This document shows, in pieces, positions 43,648 through 53,400 of a stretch of 64,000 nt of DNA (positions within the stretch are counted from its first letter, which is position 1; each line of letters opens with the position of its first letter). Below the pieces are notes generated by a model that was given only the letters and a program-made list of their open reading frames with translations, had not been told where the DNA came from and did no database searches. The DNA lies in assembly GCF_000238915.1 (NCBI RefSeq), contig NZ_BAEG01000014.1, positions 18,221 to 82,220 on the forward strand, read 5' to 3'. Position numbers and translations under genes: made by a program. Source of the stretch: Arthrobacter globiformis NBRC 12137 (GTDB lineage Bacteria; Actinomycetota; Actinomycetes; Actinomycetales; Micrococcaceae).

Positions 43648-45396
43648 ATGGCCAAGGAACTTGCCACCCAGCTCATCGAACAACTCCAGGCCGCCGGCGT
43701 CCAGCGGATCTACGGAATCGTCGGGGACAGCCTCAACCCGATCGTCGACGCCGTCCGTCAGACCGGCGGATCGCAGCAGGGCGGCATCGACTGGATCCAT
43801 GTCCGGCACGAGGAGGCCGCAGCCTTCGCCGCGGCAGCCGAAGCCCAGCTGACAGGAAAACTCGCCGTGTGTGCCGGCTCCTGCGGCCCCGGCAACCTTC
43901 ACCTCATCAACGGCCTGTACGATGCAAACCGCTCAGGGGCACCTGTTCTGGCCATCGCCTCGCACATCCCGAGCAAGCAGATCGGCAGCGGCTTCTTCCA
44001 AGAAACCCATCCTGACCGGATCTTCAACGAATGCTCCGTCTACTCGGAGCTCATCGGCACTGCGGAACAGGCTCCCCGGGTAATGCACAGCGCCATCCAG
44101 CACGCCGTCGCGTTGGGCGGCGTCGCCGTCGTCACCGTTCCCGGCGACATCGCCGGCCTGGAGGCAACCGGTGAGACTCCGATGCCAGCAAACTTCCGGC
44201 CGGCCACTCTGACACCGGCGCCGGAAAGCGTCCAGGAACTCGCCGATGCCATCAACGCTGCCGGCAAGGTTGCCATCTTCGCCGGGGCGGGCACGCAGGG
44301 CGCCCATGATGAGGTCATTGCGCTCGCGGAACTGATTGGCGCGCCGGTCGGCCACACCCTGCGGGGCAAGGACTTTCTGCAGTACGACAACCCCTATGAC
44401 ATCGGGATGACCGGCCTGCTCGGCTACGGAGCGGCCGCCGCAGGCATTGAGGACGCGGACCTGCTGATCCTGCTGGGCACCGACTTTCCCTACGACCAGT
44501 TCCTGCCCGGCACCCGCACCGCCCAGGTGGACCGGGCCGCCCACAGGCTGGGCCGGCGGACCGACGTCGACATCGCCGTCCATGGCGACGTGCTGCCCAC
44601 GCTCACGGCACTCATGCCCTTGCTGGAACGCAAGAAGAACCGCCGCTTCCTCAACCAGATGCTCAAGAAGCACGACAAGCTCATGAACAAGGCCGTCGGC
44701 GCCTATACCCGCAAGGTGGAAAAGAAACAGCCGATCCACCCGGAATATGCCGCGTCGCTGCTGGACCAGGTAGCGGCGGAGGATGCCATTTTCACCGCGG
44801 ACACGGGCATGTGCAACGTGTGGACCGCCCGCTACATCAACCCGCTGGGCACCCGCCGGCTGATCGGCTCCTACCTGCACGGCTCCATGGCCAACGCACT
44901 GCCGCACGCGATCGGCGCGCAGCTGGCGTACCCCGGACGCCAGGTCATTTCGGTTTCGGGTGACGGCGGACTGTCCATGCTTCTCGGTGAGCTCATCACC
45001 GTGGCGGCGCACCGGTTGCCGGTCAACGTGGTGGTCTTCAACAACTCCACCCTGGGCATGGTCAAGCTGGAGATGCTCGTGGACGGGCTGCCTGATTTCG
45101 GCGTCGATGTGCCGGACGCCAACTATTCTGCGGTCGCCCGTGCCCTCGGCTTCCATGCCGTCCGCGTCACGGATCCTGCCCGGATCGAGGATGCCTACCG
45201 TGGAGCCTTCGCCCATCCGGGCCCTTCGCTGGTGGAGCTGATCACGGATCCGAAGGCGCTGTCGATTCCGCCGAAAATCACTGGCTCGCAGGTCCTCGGG
45301 TTCGCCACCGCCATGTCGAAGGTGGTCCTGAACCGCGGCGCCGGCGAGGCCGTGAGCATGGCGCGCAGCAACGTCCGGAACATTCCGCGGCGGTAA
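43648..45396 (+). CDS. poxB: Pyruvate dehydrogenase (quinone), PoxB-type
   Basis: 582 aa thiamine-diphosphate enzyme that oxidises pyruvate to acetate and CO2, passing electrons to membrane quinones through FAD. TPP-activating Glu is in VRHEEAAAF (about 52-60). The FAD domain lies in the middle (FAGAGTQGAHDEV, LLGTDFPYDQFLPG). The TPP/Mg motif is GDGGLSMLLGELITVAAHRL, ending at NN (VVFNNSTLG). The ATG is nine bases after GGGAG; an upstream in-frame GTG/ATG is less likely. It ends near a 10-bp palindrome. Confidence 0.94.
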   Translation: MAKELATQLIEQLQAAGVQRIYGIVGDSLNPIVDAVRQTGGSQQGGIDWIHVRHEEAAAFAAAAEAQLTGKLAVCAGSCGPGNLHLINGLYDANRSGAPVLAIASHIPSKQIGSGFFQETHPDRIFNECSVYSELIGTAEQAPRVMHSAIQHAVALGGVAVVTVPGDIAGLEATGETPMPANFRPATLTPAPESVQELADAINAAGKVAIFAGAGTQGAHDEVIALAELIGAPVGHTLRGKDFLQYDNPYDIGMTGLLGYGAAAAGIEDADLLILLGTDFPYDQFLPGTRTAQVDRAAHRLGRRTDVDIAVHGDVLPTLTALMPLLERKKNRRFLNQMLKKHDKLMNKAVGAYTRKVEKKQPIHPEYAASLLDQVAAEDAIFTADTGMCNVWTARYINPLGTRRLIGSYLHGSMANALPHAIGAQLAYPGRQVISVSGDGGLSMLLGELITVAAHRLPVNVVVFNNSTLGMVKLEMLVDGLPDFGVDVPDANYSAVARALGFHAVRVTDPARIEDAYRGAFAHPGPSLVELITDPKALSIPPKITGSQVLGFATAMSKVVLNRGAGEAVSMARSNVRNIPRR

Positions 45397-45450
45397 GGGT
45401 GGCGCGCACCATCGCAAAGCGGACGGCGGGTGTGCCCTCCGTCGTCCGCT

Positions 45451-45478
45451 CCCGCCGTCGTACGCGTTCGACGGCGGG
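45451..45478. repeat. CCCGCCGTCG palindrome between convergent genes
   Basis: CCCGCCGTCG at 45451-45460 pairs perfectly with CGACGGCGGG at 45469-45478 across an 8-base loop; another GACGGCGGG at 45422 could compete. Probably a bidirectional terminator-like repeat; the same arms recur at 49875-49937. Confidence 0.75.
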
Positions 45479-45493
45479 TGGTACAGACTGCGG

Positions 45494-45849
45494 TTATTGC
45501 ACCCGGCGCTCGGCGGCGAGAAGCGCCGCCGTCCGTTCGATGAGTCCGTAGGGGAGCGGCTTGCCTAGCGGGAATTTAGCGTGCCCTTGGCGGCCCGGAA
45601 GGGCGCAACGTCAGCCTGGAAGGCGTCATCGCCGGACGGCACCGGGTAGACCGAAATATGCCGCGCCCAGCCCGCGAAATACACCACATACTTGCCGCCG
45701 AGCGTGACCGTGGGGATGCCGTAGCTGATCTTTTCGCCGGAACCCGGTACAGCCGCACGGCGCCTGCGCCGGACCTCCTGGAGGACGTCCTGCACATCGG
45801 CGGGAAACTGCGCGATGTAATCGTCAACGCTGTCGAAATGCTGGGCCAT
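45494..45849 (-). pseudogene. Frameshifted DUF1801 (YdhG-like) gene
   Basis: Starts at the ATG preceded by GGAGGAG with MAQHFDSVDDYIAQFPADVQ and runs as a normal DUF1801 protein (KISYGIPTVTLGGKYVVYFA) to GTLNSR, where it stops early at 45565. The expected family ending KFPL.KPLPYGLIERTAALL continues in another frame down to a TAA at 45494. A one-base change near 45578-45584 (CTAAATTC) would restore it. Intact relatives of this small fold are called iron-chaperone-like. Either a true frameshift or a sequencing error. Confidence 0.8.
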
Positions 45850-46025
45850 GCCGCGCTCCTCCTCGATCCATCGGCATGCCTCGAGGATACGCCCGGGCCG
45901 GATATGTGGGCGCCGGGGATGAGACCAAACCGACGGCAAACCGTGACCGGACAGGCATCGTTACTGTCAGCCCCCGCTGATTGACTGTGAACATACGGTG
46001 TTCGCCGGATGAGCCGAGGACTGCA

Positions 46026-47300
46026 ATGAAGAGGATCCAAATGGCCAAGATGGTGGCGGCCTCGGCCGCGGTCACACTCGCAACGGCGTGCTCGGCGCCG
46101 GTGCCGGGAATGTTGAAGGCCGACGGCGTGGAGCGGGTTTCGGTGGATGGCACGGCGTACGCCGCTGAGTTCCGCGCGTTCCGGGACTCCGCCTTGGGAC
46201 TTGGCCAGGCAATGCTGGCCAACGGCGGCGACGGTTCGGGCGGGAATGTGGTGTCCTCGCCGGGAAGCTTGCTGGTTGCACTGGCGATGCTTCGGGCCGG
46301 CGCGTCCGGGGAAACGGCTGCCGAGCTGGACAGTGTTGTGGGTTTCCCGGTGGAGAGGCGCGACGAGGCCATGAATGCGCTGCTCGCGTCCCTGGCGAAG
46401 TTCGACGGCGATCCCGGGGCCGTGGACGAGGACAACCCGCCGCGGAGGCCTGTCATGCATGCCGCCAACGGATTGTTCGTGGACAAGGGCGTGCCGACCG
46501 GTGGATCATTCCTCGGTACGCTGGCCAGGCACTACGGAACCGGCGTATATCCGGTGGACTTCACCGACGAGGGCGCCACCAAGCCCGCGATCGATGCCTG
46601 GGTGGACAGGAACACGGGCGGCCGGATCAAGGAAGCGCCCGCGAAGTACGACCCCCGGAACACGTTCAGCCTGCTCAATTCCGTCTACTTTGCGGCGGCC
46701 TGGCAGACCCCGTTTGACCCGGCCTCAACGTCGGATTTGCCCTTCACCCTCGACGGCGGCGAGCAAATCGACGTCCCGGCCATGCACAACCTGCTGGAGA
46801 TCAAGTACGCGGAAGGGGCAGGCTGGCGGGGTGTGGACCTCCCGTATGCTGAGGGCTTCGTGATGCGTCTGGTCCTGCCGGACGCCGGGGCGGATGCCTT
46901 ATCCAAGGGGCCACGGCTCATGGAAATCGCGAGCGCCTTGGACACCGCGCCTCGGGACACCGTGCAGATTCAGCTGCCCCGCTGGGACCACAAATGCAGC
47001 TTCGAGCTGCGCACCGTCCTGGACGACGCCGGACTGCATAAGACCCTCACCACCACTGAGGACTTCAACGCGATCCAGCCGAACATGACCATCATGCAGG
47101 CAGCGCAGACCGCCAACATCACGGTGGCCGAGAAGGGAACCGTGGCTGCCGCCGTAACCCAAATCAACGGCAGGGTGACCAGCGCGCCACCCCGGCCCGA
47201 ACACACCATCGACTTCGACCGGCCGTTCCACTACCAGATAGTGCACGTTGAAACCGGGTTGCCTCTTTTCATGGGAACAGTGGCGGACCCGCGCTCCTGA
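46026..47300 (+). CDS. Lipoprotein serpin (serine protease inhibitor)
   Basis: 424 aa from the ATG preceded by GAGGA. Lipoprotein signal with LATAC (Cys22). Complete serpin fold follows: SSPGSLLVALAMLRAGASG near 80, ANGLFVD, FSLLNSVYFAAAW, LPRWDHKCSFELR, and the C-terminal DRPFHYQIVHVETGLPLFMG. The reactive-loop hinge EKGTVAAAVTQ has the small residues needed for inhibitory strand insertion. By standard spacing P1-P1' would be Thr-Ser in RVTSAPP. Anchored outside the membrane; likely blocks attacking or self-made serine proteases. Followed by a nested hairpin. Confidence 0.92.
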   Translation: MKRIQMAKMVAASAAVTLATACSAPVPGMLKADGVERVSVDGTAYAAEFRAFRDSALGLGQAMLANGGDGSGGNVVSSPGSLLVALAMLRAGASGETAAELDSVVGFPVERRDEAMNALLASLAKFDGDPGAVDEDNPPRRPVMHAANGLFVDKGVPTGGSFLGTLARHYGTGVYPVDFTDEGATKPAIDAWVDRNTGGRIKEAPAKYDPRNTFSLLNSVYFAAAWQTPFDPASTSDLPFTLDGGEQIDVPAMHNLLEIKYAEGAGWRGVDLPYAEGFVMRLVLPDAGADALSKGPRLMEIASALDTAPRDTVQIQLPRWDHKCSFELRTVLDDAGLHKTLTTTEDFNAIQPNMTIMQAAQTANITVAEKGTVAAAVTQINGRVTSAPPRPEHTIDFDRPFHYQIVHVETGLPLFMGTVADPRS

Positions 47301-47302
47301 CC

Positions 47303-47390
47303 GGACGCTCTCTCAGATCCTGCAGAGAAAAGCGGGACGCTCCAGTGATGGAGCGTCCCGGTTTTTCGTGCGAAAAGTGAGAGAGCGTCC
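47303..47390. repeat. Nested inverted repeat of the ACGCTCTCTCA family
   Basis: Outer arms GGACGCTCTCTCA (47303-47315) and TGAGAGAGCGTCC (47378-47390) pair perfectly. They enclose a full intrinsic terminator. The same heptamer GGACGCT opens both the outer and the inner hairpin. Confidence 0.85.
47333..47366 (+). terminator. Intrinsic terminator after the serpin gene
   Basis: CGGGACGCTCCA at 47333-47344, loop GTGA, TGGAGCGTCCCG at 47349-47360, then G and five T. Confidence 0.9.
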
Positions 47391-47407
47391 GCGGGGGCGG
47401 AGAGGAG

Positions 47408-48301
47408 TCAGCGCGGGCCGCCCTGCCAGAGGGCGTCGAACGGGGCGCCGGAGGCCACGCGGTTGCGGATGCCCGCGGTCACGAACCCCTTCGCCGTGCG
47501 GGCTGCCTCCAGCGGAGATGCACCCTTGGCCAGCTCCGCCGTCACCGCCGCAGCCAGCGAGCAGCCGGCGCCGGAGACTGCCACCTCGCCCACCTTCGGC
47601 GCCGTCAGGACCTCGAGGGTTTCGCCGTCATAGAAAACGTCGACGGCGTTGGGACCGGACAGCCGCACGCCGCCCTTGGCCAGCACCGCGGCTCCGCTCA
47701 GCTCGTGGATCCGGACTGCCGCAGCCTTGAGGGATTCGATGTCGGTGATCTCCAGACCGGACAGCGACTCGGCCTCGAAGTGGTTGGGCGTGACGAACGT
47801 GGCCAGCGGCAGGATCTGTGCCTTGAGTGCCTGGTCCGTGTCCAGGGCATGGCCCGGCTCCTGGCCCTTGCAAATCAGCACCGGGTCCAGGACGACGTTG
47901 CTGAACGCACCCGACGCCAGAGCGGTGGCCACGGTCGAGATGGTGGCCGGGCTGCCCAGCATGCCGATCTTCACGGTGTCCAGCACGGAAGGTGCGCCGG
48001 AAGCGGCACCGTAGGCCGCCGTCGTCGCTTCCAGCTGGTGCGCGATGACTTCCTGGTCCACGGGCACGAAGCGGTGGTTCCAGTCATTCTCCGGGTCGAA
48101 CGACACGATGCACGTGAGGTTGGCGATGCCGAAAACGCCGAGTTCCTGGAACGTTTTCAGGTCGGCCTGTGCTCCCGCCCCGCCGGTCGCCTCCGAGCCT
48201 GCGATGGTCAGGACGACGGCGGGAGCTGCGGTGGTGCCGGAAACGGCGTCGGACGCGGTATCGGACGCCAAAGCGGTGGAGTCAAACGCGGTAGAAGTCA
48301 T
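47408..48301 (-). CDS. pdxK: Pyridoxine/pyridoxal kinase of the ThiD-like PdxK type
   Basis: 297 aa. Ribokinase-fold kinase: TIAGSEATGGAGAQADLKTF near 31-50, DPVLICKGQEPG, FVTPNHFEAESLSG, and the anion-hole GAGCSLAAAVTAELAKG. Several stretches (SFDPENDWNH, LPLATFVTPN) match the Bacillus ThiD-like pyridoxine kinase more closely than HMP-phosphate kinase, so vitamin B6 salvage is favoured; a role in thiamine synthesis is the alternative. The start is the ATG before TSTAFDSTAL. An Ala/Ser-rich leader of about 25 residues precedes the fold. Confidence 0.85.
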   Translation of the reverse strand: MTSTAFDSTALASDTASDAVSGTTAAPAVVLTIAGSEATGGAGAQADLKTFQELGVFGIANLTCIVSFDPENDWNHRFVPVDQEVIAHQLEATTAAYGAASGAPSVLDTVKIGMLGSPATISTVATALASGAFSNVVLDPVLICKGQEPGHALDTDQALKAQILPLATFVTPNHFEAESLSGLEITDIESLKAAAVRIHELSGAAVLAKGGVRLSGPNAVDVFYDGETLEVLTAPKVGEVAVSGAGCSLAAAVTAELAKGASPLEAARTAKGFVTAGIRNRVASGAPFDALWQGGPR

Positions 48302-48444
48302 GCCCCCATCCTGCCACCGGCCGAGCAGCCCTCGCATTGTGCTCATGAACAGTATGACCAAAACGGGCGGTGGCCCCAGTCACAGGCCATAGGGTGGCGG
48401 GCGGCGTTGCTTTCTTTCCACGCCGAATCCAGGAAGGTTCACTG

Positions 48445-49851
48445 ATGAGCACCCAACTGTCAGAAGCAGCACAAACCCGCCGCGCAGTCGGCAACATCCT
48501 CAAAGGCTCCGCCGGCAACCTCGTGGAGTGGTACGACCTCTACGTCTACACGGTTTTCGCGGCGTACTTCCAGGCCCACTTCTTCAATTCCAAGGACGAG
48601 CTCCAGGCCGGGCTGGAGGCGATGGCCGTCTTCTCGACGTCGTTCCTCATGCGCCCCATCGGCAGCTGGTTCTTCGGACGCTACGCCGACCGCAACGGCC
48701 GTAAGGCTGCCCTGACCCTCAGCGTGACGTTGATGTCCGCAGGATCGTTCGCGATCGCCATCCTCCCGACCCAAGACGTCATCGGGATCTGGGCCCTTGT
48801 CCTGCTGATCCTCATCCGTGTGCTGCAGGGCTTCTCAGTGGGCGGAGAATACGGCACGAGCGCCACGTACATGTCCGAGGCTGCCACCTCGCGGCGCCGC
48901 GGCTTCTTCTCCAGCTTCCAGTATGTGACCCTGGTCGGCGGCCAGATGCTGGCACTGCTGGTTCTGGTGATTCTGCAGAACACCTTGGGCGACGGGCTGC
49001 TGAAGGAATGGGGATGGCGCATCCCGTTCGCCATCGGCGGTGTTGCGGCGCTGGTGGTCCTGTGGCTCCGGCGTTCGATGGAGGAGACGGTTTCCGAGGA
49101 GCAGGTCCAGGCAGCCAAGGCACCTGCCGCAGCCGGCGAGGCCCAGCCCGGCACCCTGAGGCTGCTGTTCACCCAGCACTGGAAGCCGCTGCTGATCTGC
49201 ATCGGTGTGACCCTGGGCGGCACTGTGGCCTTCTACACGTACACCAACTTCATCCTAAAGTTCATGAACGATACGTCCGGCATCGCCAAGACGGACACGT
49301 CCGTGATCAACTTCTGGGCCCTCTTCATCTTCATGCTGCTCCAGCCCGTCTACGGCATCATTTCCGACAAGGTCGGCCGCAAGCCGCTGCTCCTCTGGTT
49401 CGGGATCACCGGTGTGCTCTTCACCTGGCCGCTGCTCTCCACCCTGGCCGGCACCAAGGATCCGTTCACAGCGTTCCTGCTGATGATGGGAGGCCTGCTC
49501 ATCGTGGGCGGCTACACCTCCATCAACGCCCTCGTGAAGGCCGAGCTCTTCCCGGCTTCCATCCGAGCCCTTGGCGTGGGCCTGGGCTATGCCGTGGCCA
49601 ACTCGCTGTTCGGCGGCACGGTTCCGCTGATCGGCGCCGCACTGCAGAAGTCGGATCAGGTGGACCTGTTCTTCACGTACGTCACCGTCGCGATCGGGCT
49701 GTCCCTGCTGGTCTACATCTTCGCGCTGAAGAACAAGAAGACCACGCACCTGGACCGCGAGCAGGGCCACGCCTGGTCCAGCACGGTTGCGTCCAGCACG
49801 CCGTCGGGCGCCGCCCGCAAGGATGAGGACGAGGACTTCGTCAACGTCTGA
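48445..49851 (+). CDS. MFS transporter, metabolite:H+ symporter (MHS) family
   Basis: 468 aa from the ATG preceded by AGGAAGG. Twelve membrane segments. Signature GNLVEWYDLYVYT at the start and RPIGSWFFGRYADRNGRKAAL near 69-89, with RVLQGFSVGGEYGTSATYM, all typical of the KgtP/ProP/ShiA group that takes up organic acids or osmolytes with protons. A long cytoplasmic tail is acidic (KDEDEDFVNV). Divergent from pdxK. A stem-loop follows. Confidence 0.92.
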   Translation: MSTQLSEAAQTRRAVGNILKGSAGNLVEWYDLYVYTVFAAYFQAHFFNSKDELQAGLEAMAVFSTSFLMRPIGSWFFGRYADRNGRKAALTLSVTLMSAGSFAIAILPTQDVIGIWALVLLILIRVLQGFSVGGEYGTSATYMSEAATSRRRGFFSSFQYVTLVGGQMLALLVLVILQNTLGDGLLKEWGWRIPFAIGGVAALVVLWLRRSMEETVSEEQVQAAKAPAAAGEAQPGTLRLLFTQHWKPLLICIGVTLGGTVAFYTYTNFILKFMNDTSGIAKTDTSVINFWALFIFMLLQPVYGIISDKVGRKPLLLWFGITGVLFTWPLLSTLAGTKDPFTAFLLMMGGLLIVGGYTSINALVKAELFPASIRALGVGLGYAVANSLFGGTVPLIGAALQKSDQVDLFFTYVTVAIGLSLLVYIFALKNKKTTHLDREQGHAWSSTVASSTPSGAARKDEDEDFVNV

Positions 49852-49874
49852 CCTCAGCGAAAAACAGGTAACGC

Positions 49875-49937
49875 ACGACGGCGGGTGGCCGGCCCCGCGG
49901 TGACCTTTGGGTCCCCGGGGCGGCAGCCCGCCGTCGT
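49875..49937. repeat. ACGACGGCGGG inverted repeat after the MHS transporter
   Basis: ACGACGGCGGG at 49875-49885 and CCCGCCGTCGT at 49927-49937 form an 11-bp perfect stem with a GC-rich loop that can fold further. A probable terminator and a relative of the 45451 palindrome. Confidence 0.7.
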
Positions 49938-50115
49938 CGTCCCCGGGGTTTTGCCGGCCGTGAGTCCGCTCTCCCCGCATCCGGCAATGGTGGGACAATG
50001 AAGGGCGGTTTCGGCGGCCAGCCGGCGGGACCCGTCCCAGTGCTAATACAGCCAGCTGCCATCTCCGTTCGCAAGGATGCAGGCAGCCGAGCGAACCACT
50101 ACGAATGGAAAACCC

Positions 50116-50811
50116 ATGACTACCGCCCAGTCCTCCGTGCCGAAAGCAGCGCCGAAATTCGCCTCAATCGGGTCCCCCTACTTCGGCATCATGCTTGCGG
50201 TCATGGCCGTGGTGCTGATCCTGTCCAACATCGGTGCTTCCAAGGGCGTGGTGCTGGGTCCAATCGTCACGGACGGCGGCTTCTTCCTGTTCCCGCTGGC
50301 GTACATCCTGGGCGACGTCATCAGTGAGGTCTACGGCTTCAAGGTAGCCCGGAAAGCCATTATCACCACGTTTGCCCTGTCGGTCTTCGCCGCAGTTTGC
50401 TACTGGGTGATCATTGCGCTGCCTGGCTTCGACGACGACTTCGGCACCGCCAAACAGGCCGCCCTCGAAGGCGCAATCGGCCCAGTTCCACAGATCGTGC
50501 TTGCCTCGCTCCTTGCCTTCTTCGCCGGGCAGACCATCAACTCGTGGATCCTGGTCAGGATGAAGGCCCGCACCGGGGAGAAGTCGCTGTGGGCCCGCAT
50601 CATGAGCTCGTCCGTGGCCGGGGAATTCGTGGACACGCTGATTTTCTGCAGCATCGCGGCCTCCGTGATCGGCATCAGCGACGTTGGCACGTTTGCGAAC
50701 TACGTGCTGGTGGGCTTCCTCTACAAGACCCTCGTGGAGTTCCTCTTCGTTCCCGTGACCACCCTGGCCATCGGCTGGGTCAAGAAGCGCGAACCGAGCT
50801 ACGGGGCGTAG
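50116..50811 (+). CDS. yhhQ: Queuosine precursor transporter (YhhQ family)
   Basis: 231 aa with six or seven membrane segments. Characteristic: VLILSNIGASKGVVLG near 35, PLAYILGDVISEVYGFKVAR near 60-80, SLLAFFAGQTINSWILVRMK, SSVAGEFVDTLIFCSIA and the end LVEFLFVPVTTLAIGWVKK. The family imports preQ0, preQ1 or queuine. tgt lies 1.25 kb away on the other strand, and no preQ biosynthesis genes are seen, which fits a salvage lifestyle. ATG 50116 is preferred over 50077. I see no preQ1 riboswitch consensus in the leader (49938-50115). Confidence 0.88.
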   Translation: MTTAQSSVPKAAPKFASIGSPYFGIMLAVMAVVLILSNIGASKGVVLGPIVTDGGFFLFPLAYILGDVISEVYGFKVARKAIITTFALSVFAAVCYWVIIALPGFDDDFGTAKQAALEGAIGPVPQIVLASLLAFFAGQTINSWILVRMKARTGEKSLWARIMSSSVAGEFVDTLIFCSIAASVIGISDVGTFANYVLVGFLYKTLVEFLFVPVTTLAIGWVKKREPSYGA

Positions 50812-50856
50812 GAGCCCCGGGGAGGCTCTGCGCCGGTCCAGCCGAGCCGGGCACCC

Positions 50857-50925
50857 GCGAACTCGCCGGAACCGTGCGAGTTCGCCGGAATGTTCCGGCG
50901 TGCTCGCAGGTTTCCGGCGAATTGG
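50857..50925. repeat. Palindromic GTTTCCGGCGA element, copy A
   Basis: About 69 bp built from TCGCCGGAACCGTGCGAG, TTCGCCGGAA/TTCCGGCG and GTTTCCGGCGA, which fold into a long imperfect hairpin. It lies 13 bases from the end of the DUF559-like gene. A related copy lies beyond that gene's start. Confidence 0.85.
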
Positions 50926-50937
50926 GGGGACTTGTGC

Positions 50938-51882
50938 TCAGACGGCGCGAGGCCGGCCGGCCAGGGCGCGGAGCACACGGTTCTTGAACTGTGCCTCGTT
51001 GAACAGGTCCTTCCACTCGACCCGGACGAAGAGCCATCCTTCCTCCGTCAGGGCCTTTTCGCGGAGACGTTCCTGGAAGAGCACCTCGTTGGTGGGTTGG
51101 AAGTCGAAGTACTTGACCTTGCCGTCAAACTCCAGCGCCACTTTCTCCTTCTTCCAGGCGAAGTCCAGACGGTGCCGCCCGATCGGGCTCGTGACCTCAA
51201 ACTGGGGCGTGGGCGGCCTGATCCCGAGCCGGAGGATCAGTTCCCTGGTGAGCGTTTCGCCGGGGGACTCCGAACGGGAGTCCGCGTTCTCCAGCACTCG
51301 GCGGAACGTGCGGATGCCACGCCTGCCGTCCAGTGAATCCGCCATCGCCTGCAGCAGCGACCGGTCCGCGCCCAGCCGGAGTGCATGGTCCATAACGATC
51401 AATGACTGCCGGTATGTCAGCATCATGGCGCAGTCGGCTGCGGTCCGTTCCAAAGAAGTTACACGGAGCGCATTCAGCGTCACTATCTCGTCGTCCGAGA
51501 AGGGCCGGGTATGACATTTCACGTCTCTGCCGTGTCGCTCACTCGACGGATTTACCTGCTGCAGAAGATGGATCAGATCATCCACCTTCCAGAGGTAGAG
51601 ACGGTGCAAGCGCGCCGCGGAGGTGTGGCTGTATGCGAACTGGCCGGTTGACGTCGTGCGTGTTCCGCGCGCGTGCGCATAAATGAGCAGCCGGCTGCGG
51701 ACGCCCGGGGACTGGGCTTCCCAGACGCTGGCGCGGACATAGCAGCCATAGCGGAGCCGTACCAGTGATCCCGAATCCAGCAGGGTCCTAATGGACCGCG
51801 AGCCATATCCGAGATCCGTCAGCTCGTCCGTGCGCCAGAGGCGGCCGGTTGGCGGGAGGTCAGGAGAGTTGTGAGAAGGCAT
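50938..51882 (-). CDS. DUF559-type nuclease-like protein with AbiEi-like N terminus
   Basis: 314 aa. N-terminal winged-helix-like region (WRTDELTDLGYGSRSIRTLL to RLRYGCYVR) resembles AbiEi-type or transcriptional-regulator domains. The middle is a four-helix-like linker. The C-terminal DUF559 domain, related to Vsr and PD-(D/E)XK nucleases, shows Glu in SPGETLTRELILRLG, Asp in HRLDFAWKKEKVALEFDGK and the final WLFVRVEWKDL. Function unproven; possibly a defence or DNA-repair enzyme. A solitary gene between the two queuosine genes, bracketed by two palindromic repeats. Confidence 0.75.
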   Translation of the reverse strand: MPSHNSPDLPPTGRLWRTDELTDLGYGSRSIRTLLDSGSLVRLRYGCYVRASVWEAQSPGVRSRLLIYAHARGTRTTSTGQFAYSHTSAARLHRLYLWKVDDLIHLLQQVNPSSERHGRDVKCHTRPFSDDEIVTLNALRVTSLERTAADCAMMLTYRQSLIVMDHALRLGADRSLLQAMADSLDGRRGIRTFRRVLENADSRSESPGETLTRELILRLGIRPPTPQFEVTSPIGRHRLDFAWKKEKVALEFDGKVKYFDFQPTNEVLFQERLREKALTEEGWLFVRVEWKDLFNEAQFKNRVLRALAGRPRAV

Positions 51883-51943
51883 GGCACCAGCTTCGGGGAC
51901 CGCTCTGCGGCAGGGGAGGGACCGCCGTCGTTATGTGGAAAAC

Positions 51944-52012
51944 GCGAAGTCGCCGGAACCGTGCGGGATCGCCGTGGCCTTCCGGCGATCCGGCACGTTT
52001 CCGGCGAGTTCG
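51944..52012. repeat. Palindromic GTTTCCGGCGA element, copy B
   Basis: Shares TCGCCGGAACCGTGCG, TTCCGGCG and GTTTCCGGCGA with copy A in the same order over 69 bp, with changes in the arms that keep self-pairing. It lies 61 bases upstream of the DUF559-like gene and 50 bases after tgt. Confidence 0.85.
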
Positions 52013-52062
52013 ACGGCGGCGCGGCCCTCGGCGCGGCGGCGCCGCCCAGGGGAGCCGCAGGC

Positions 52063-53370
<1,308 letters not shown>

Positions 53371-53400
53371 TCAAGTGTGCCAGCTAACAGCGGCGAACCT

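Noticed and set aside
49938..50115. preQ1 riboswitch before the queuosine transporter
   Set aside because: No preQ1-I, -II or -III consensus could be recognised in the leader.
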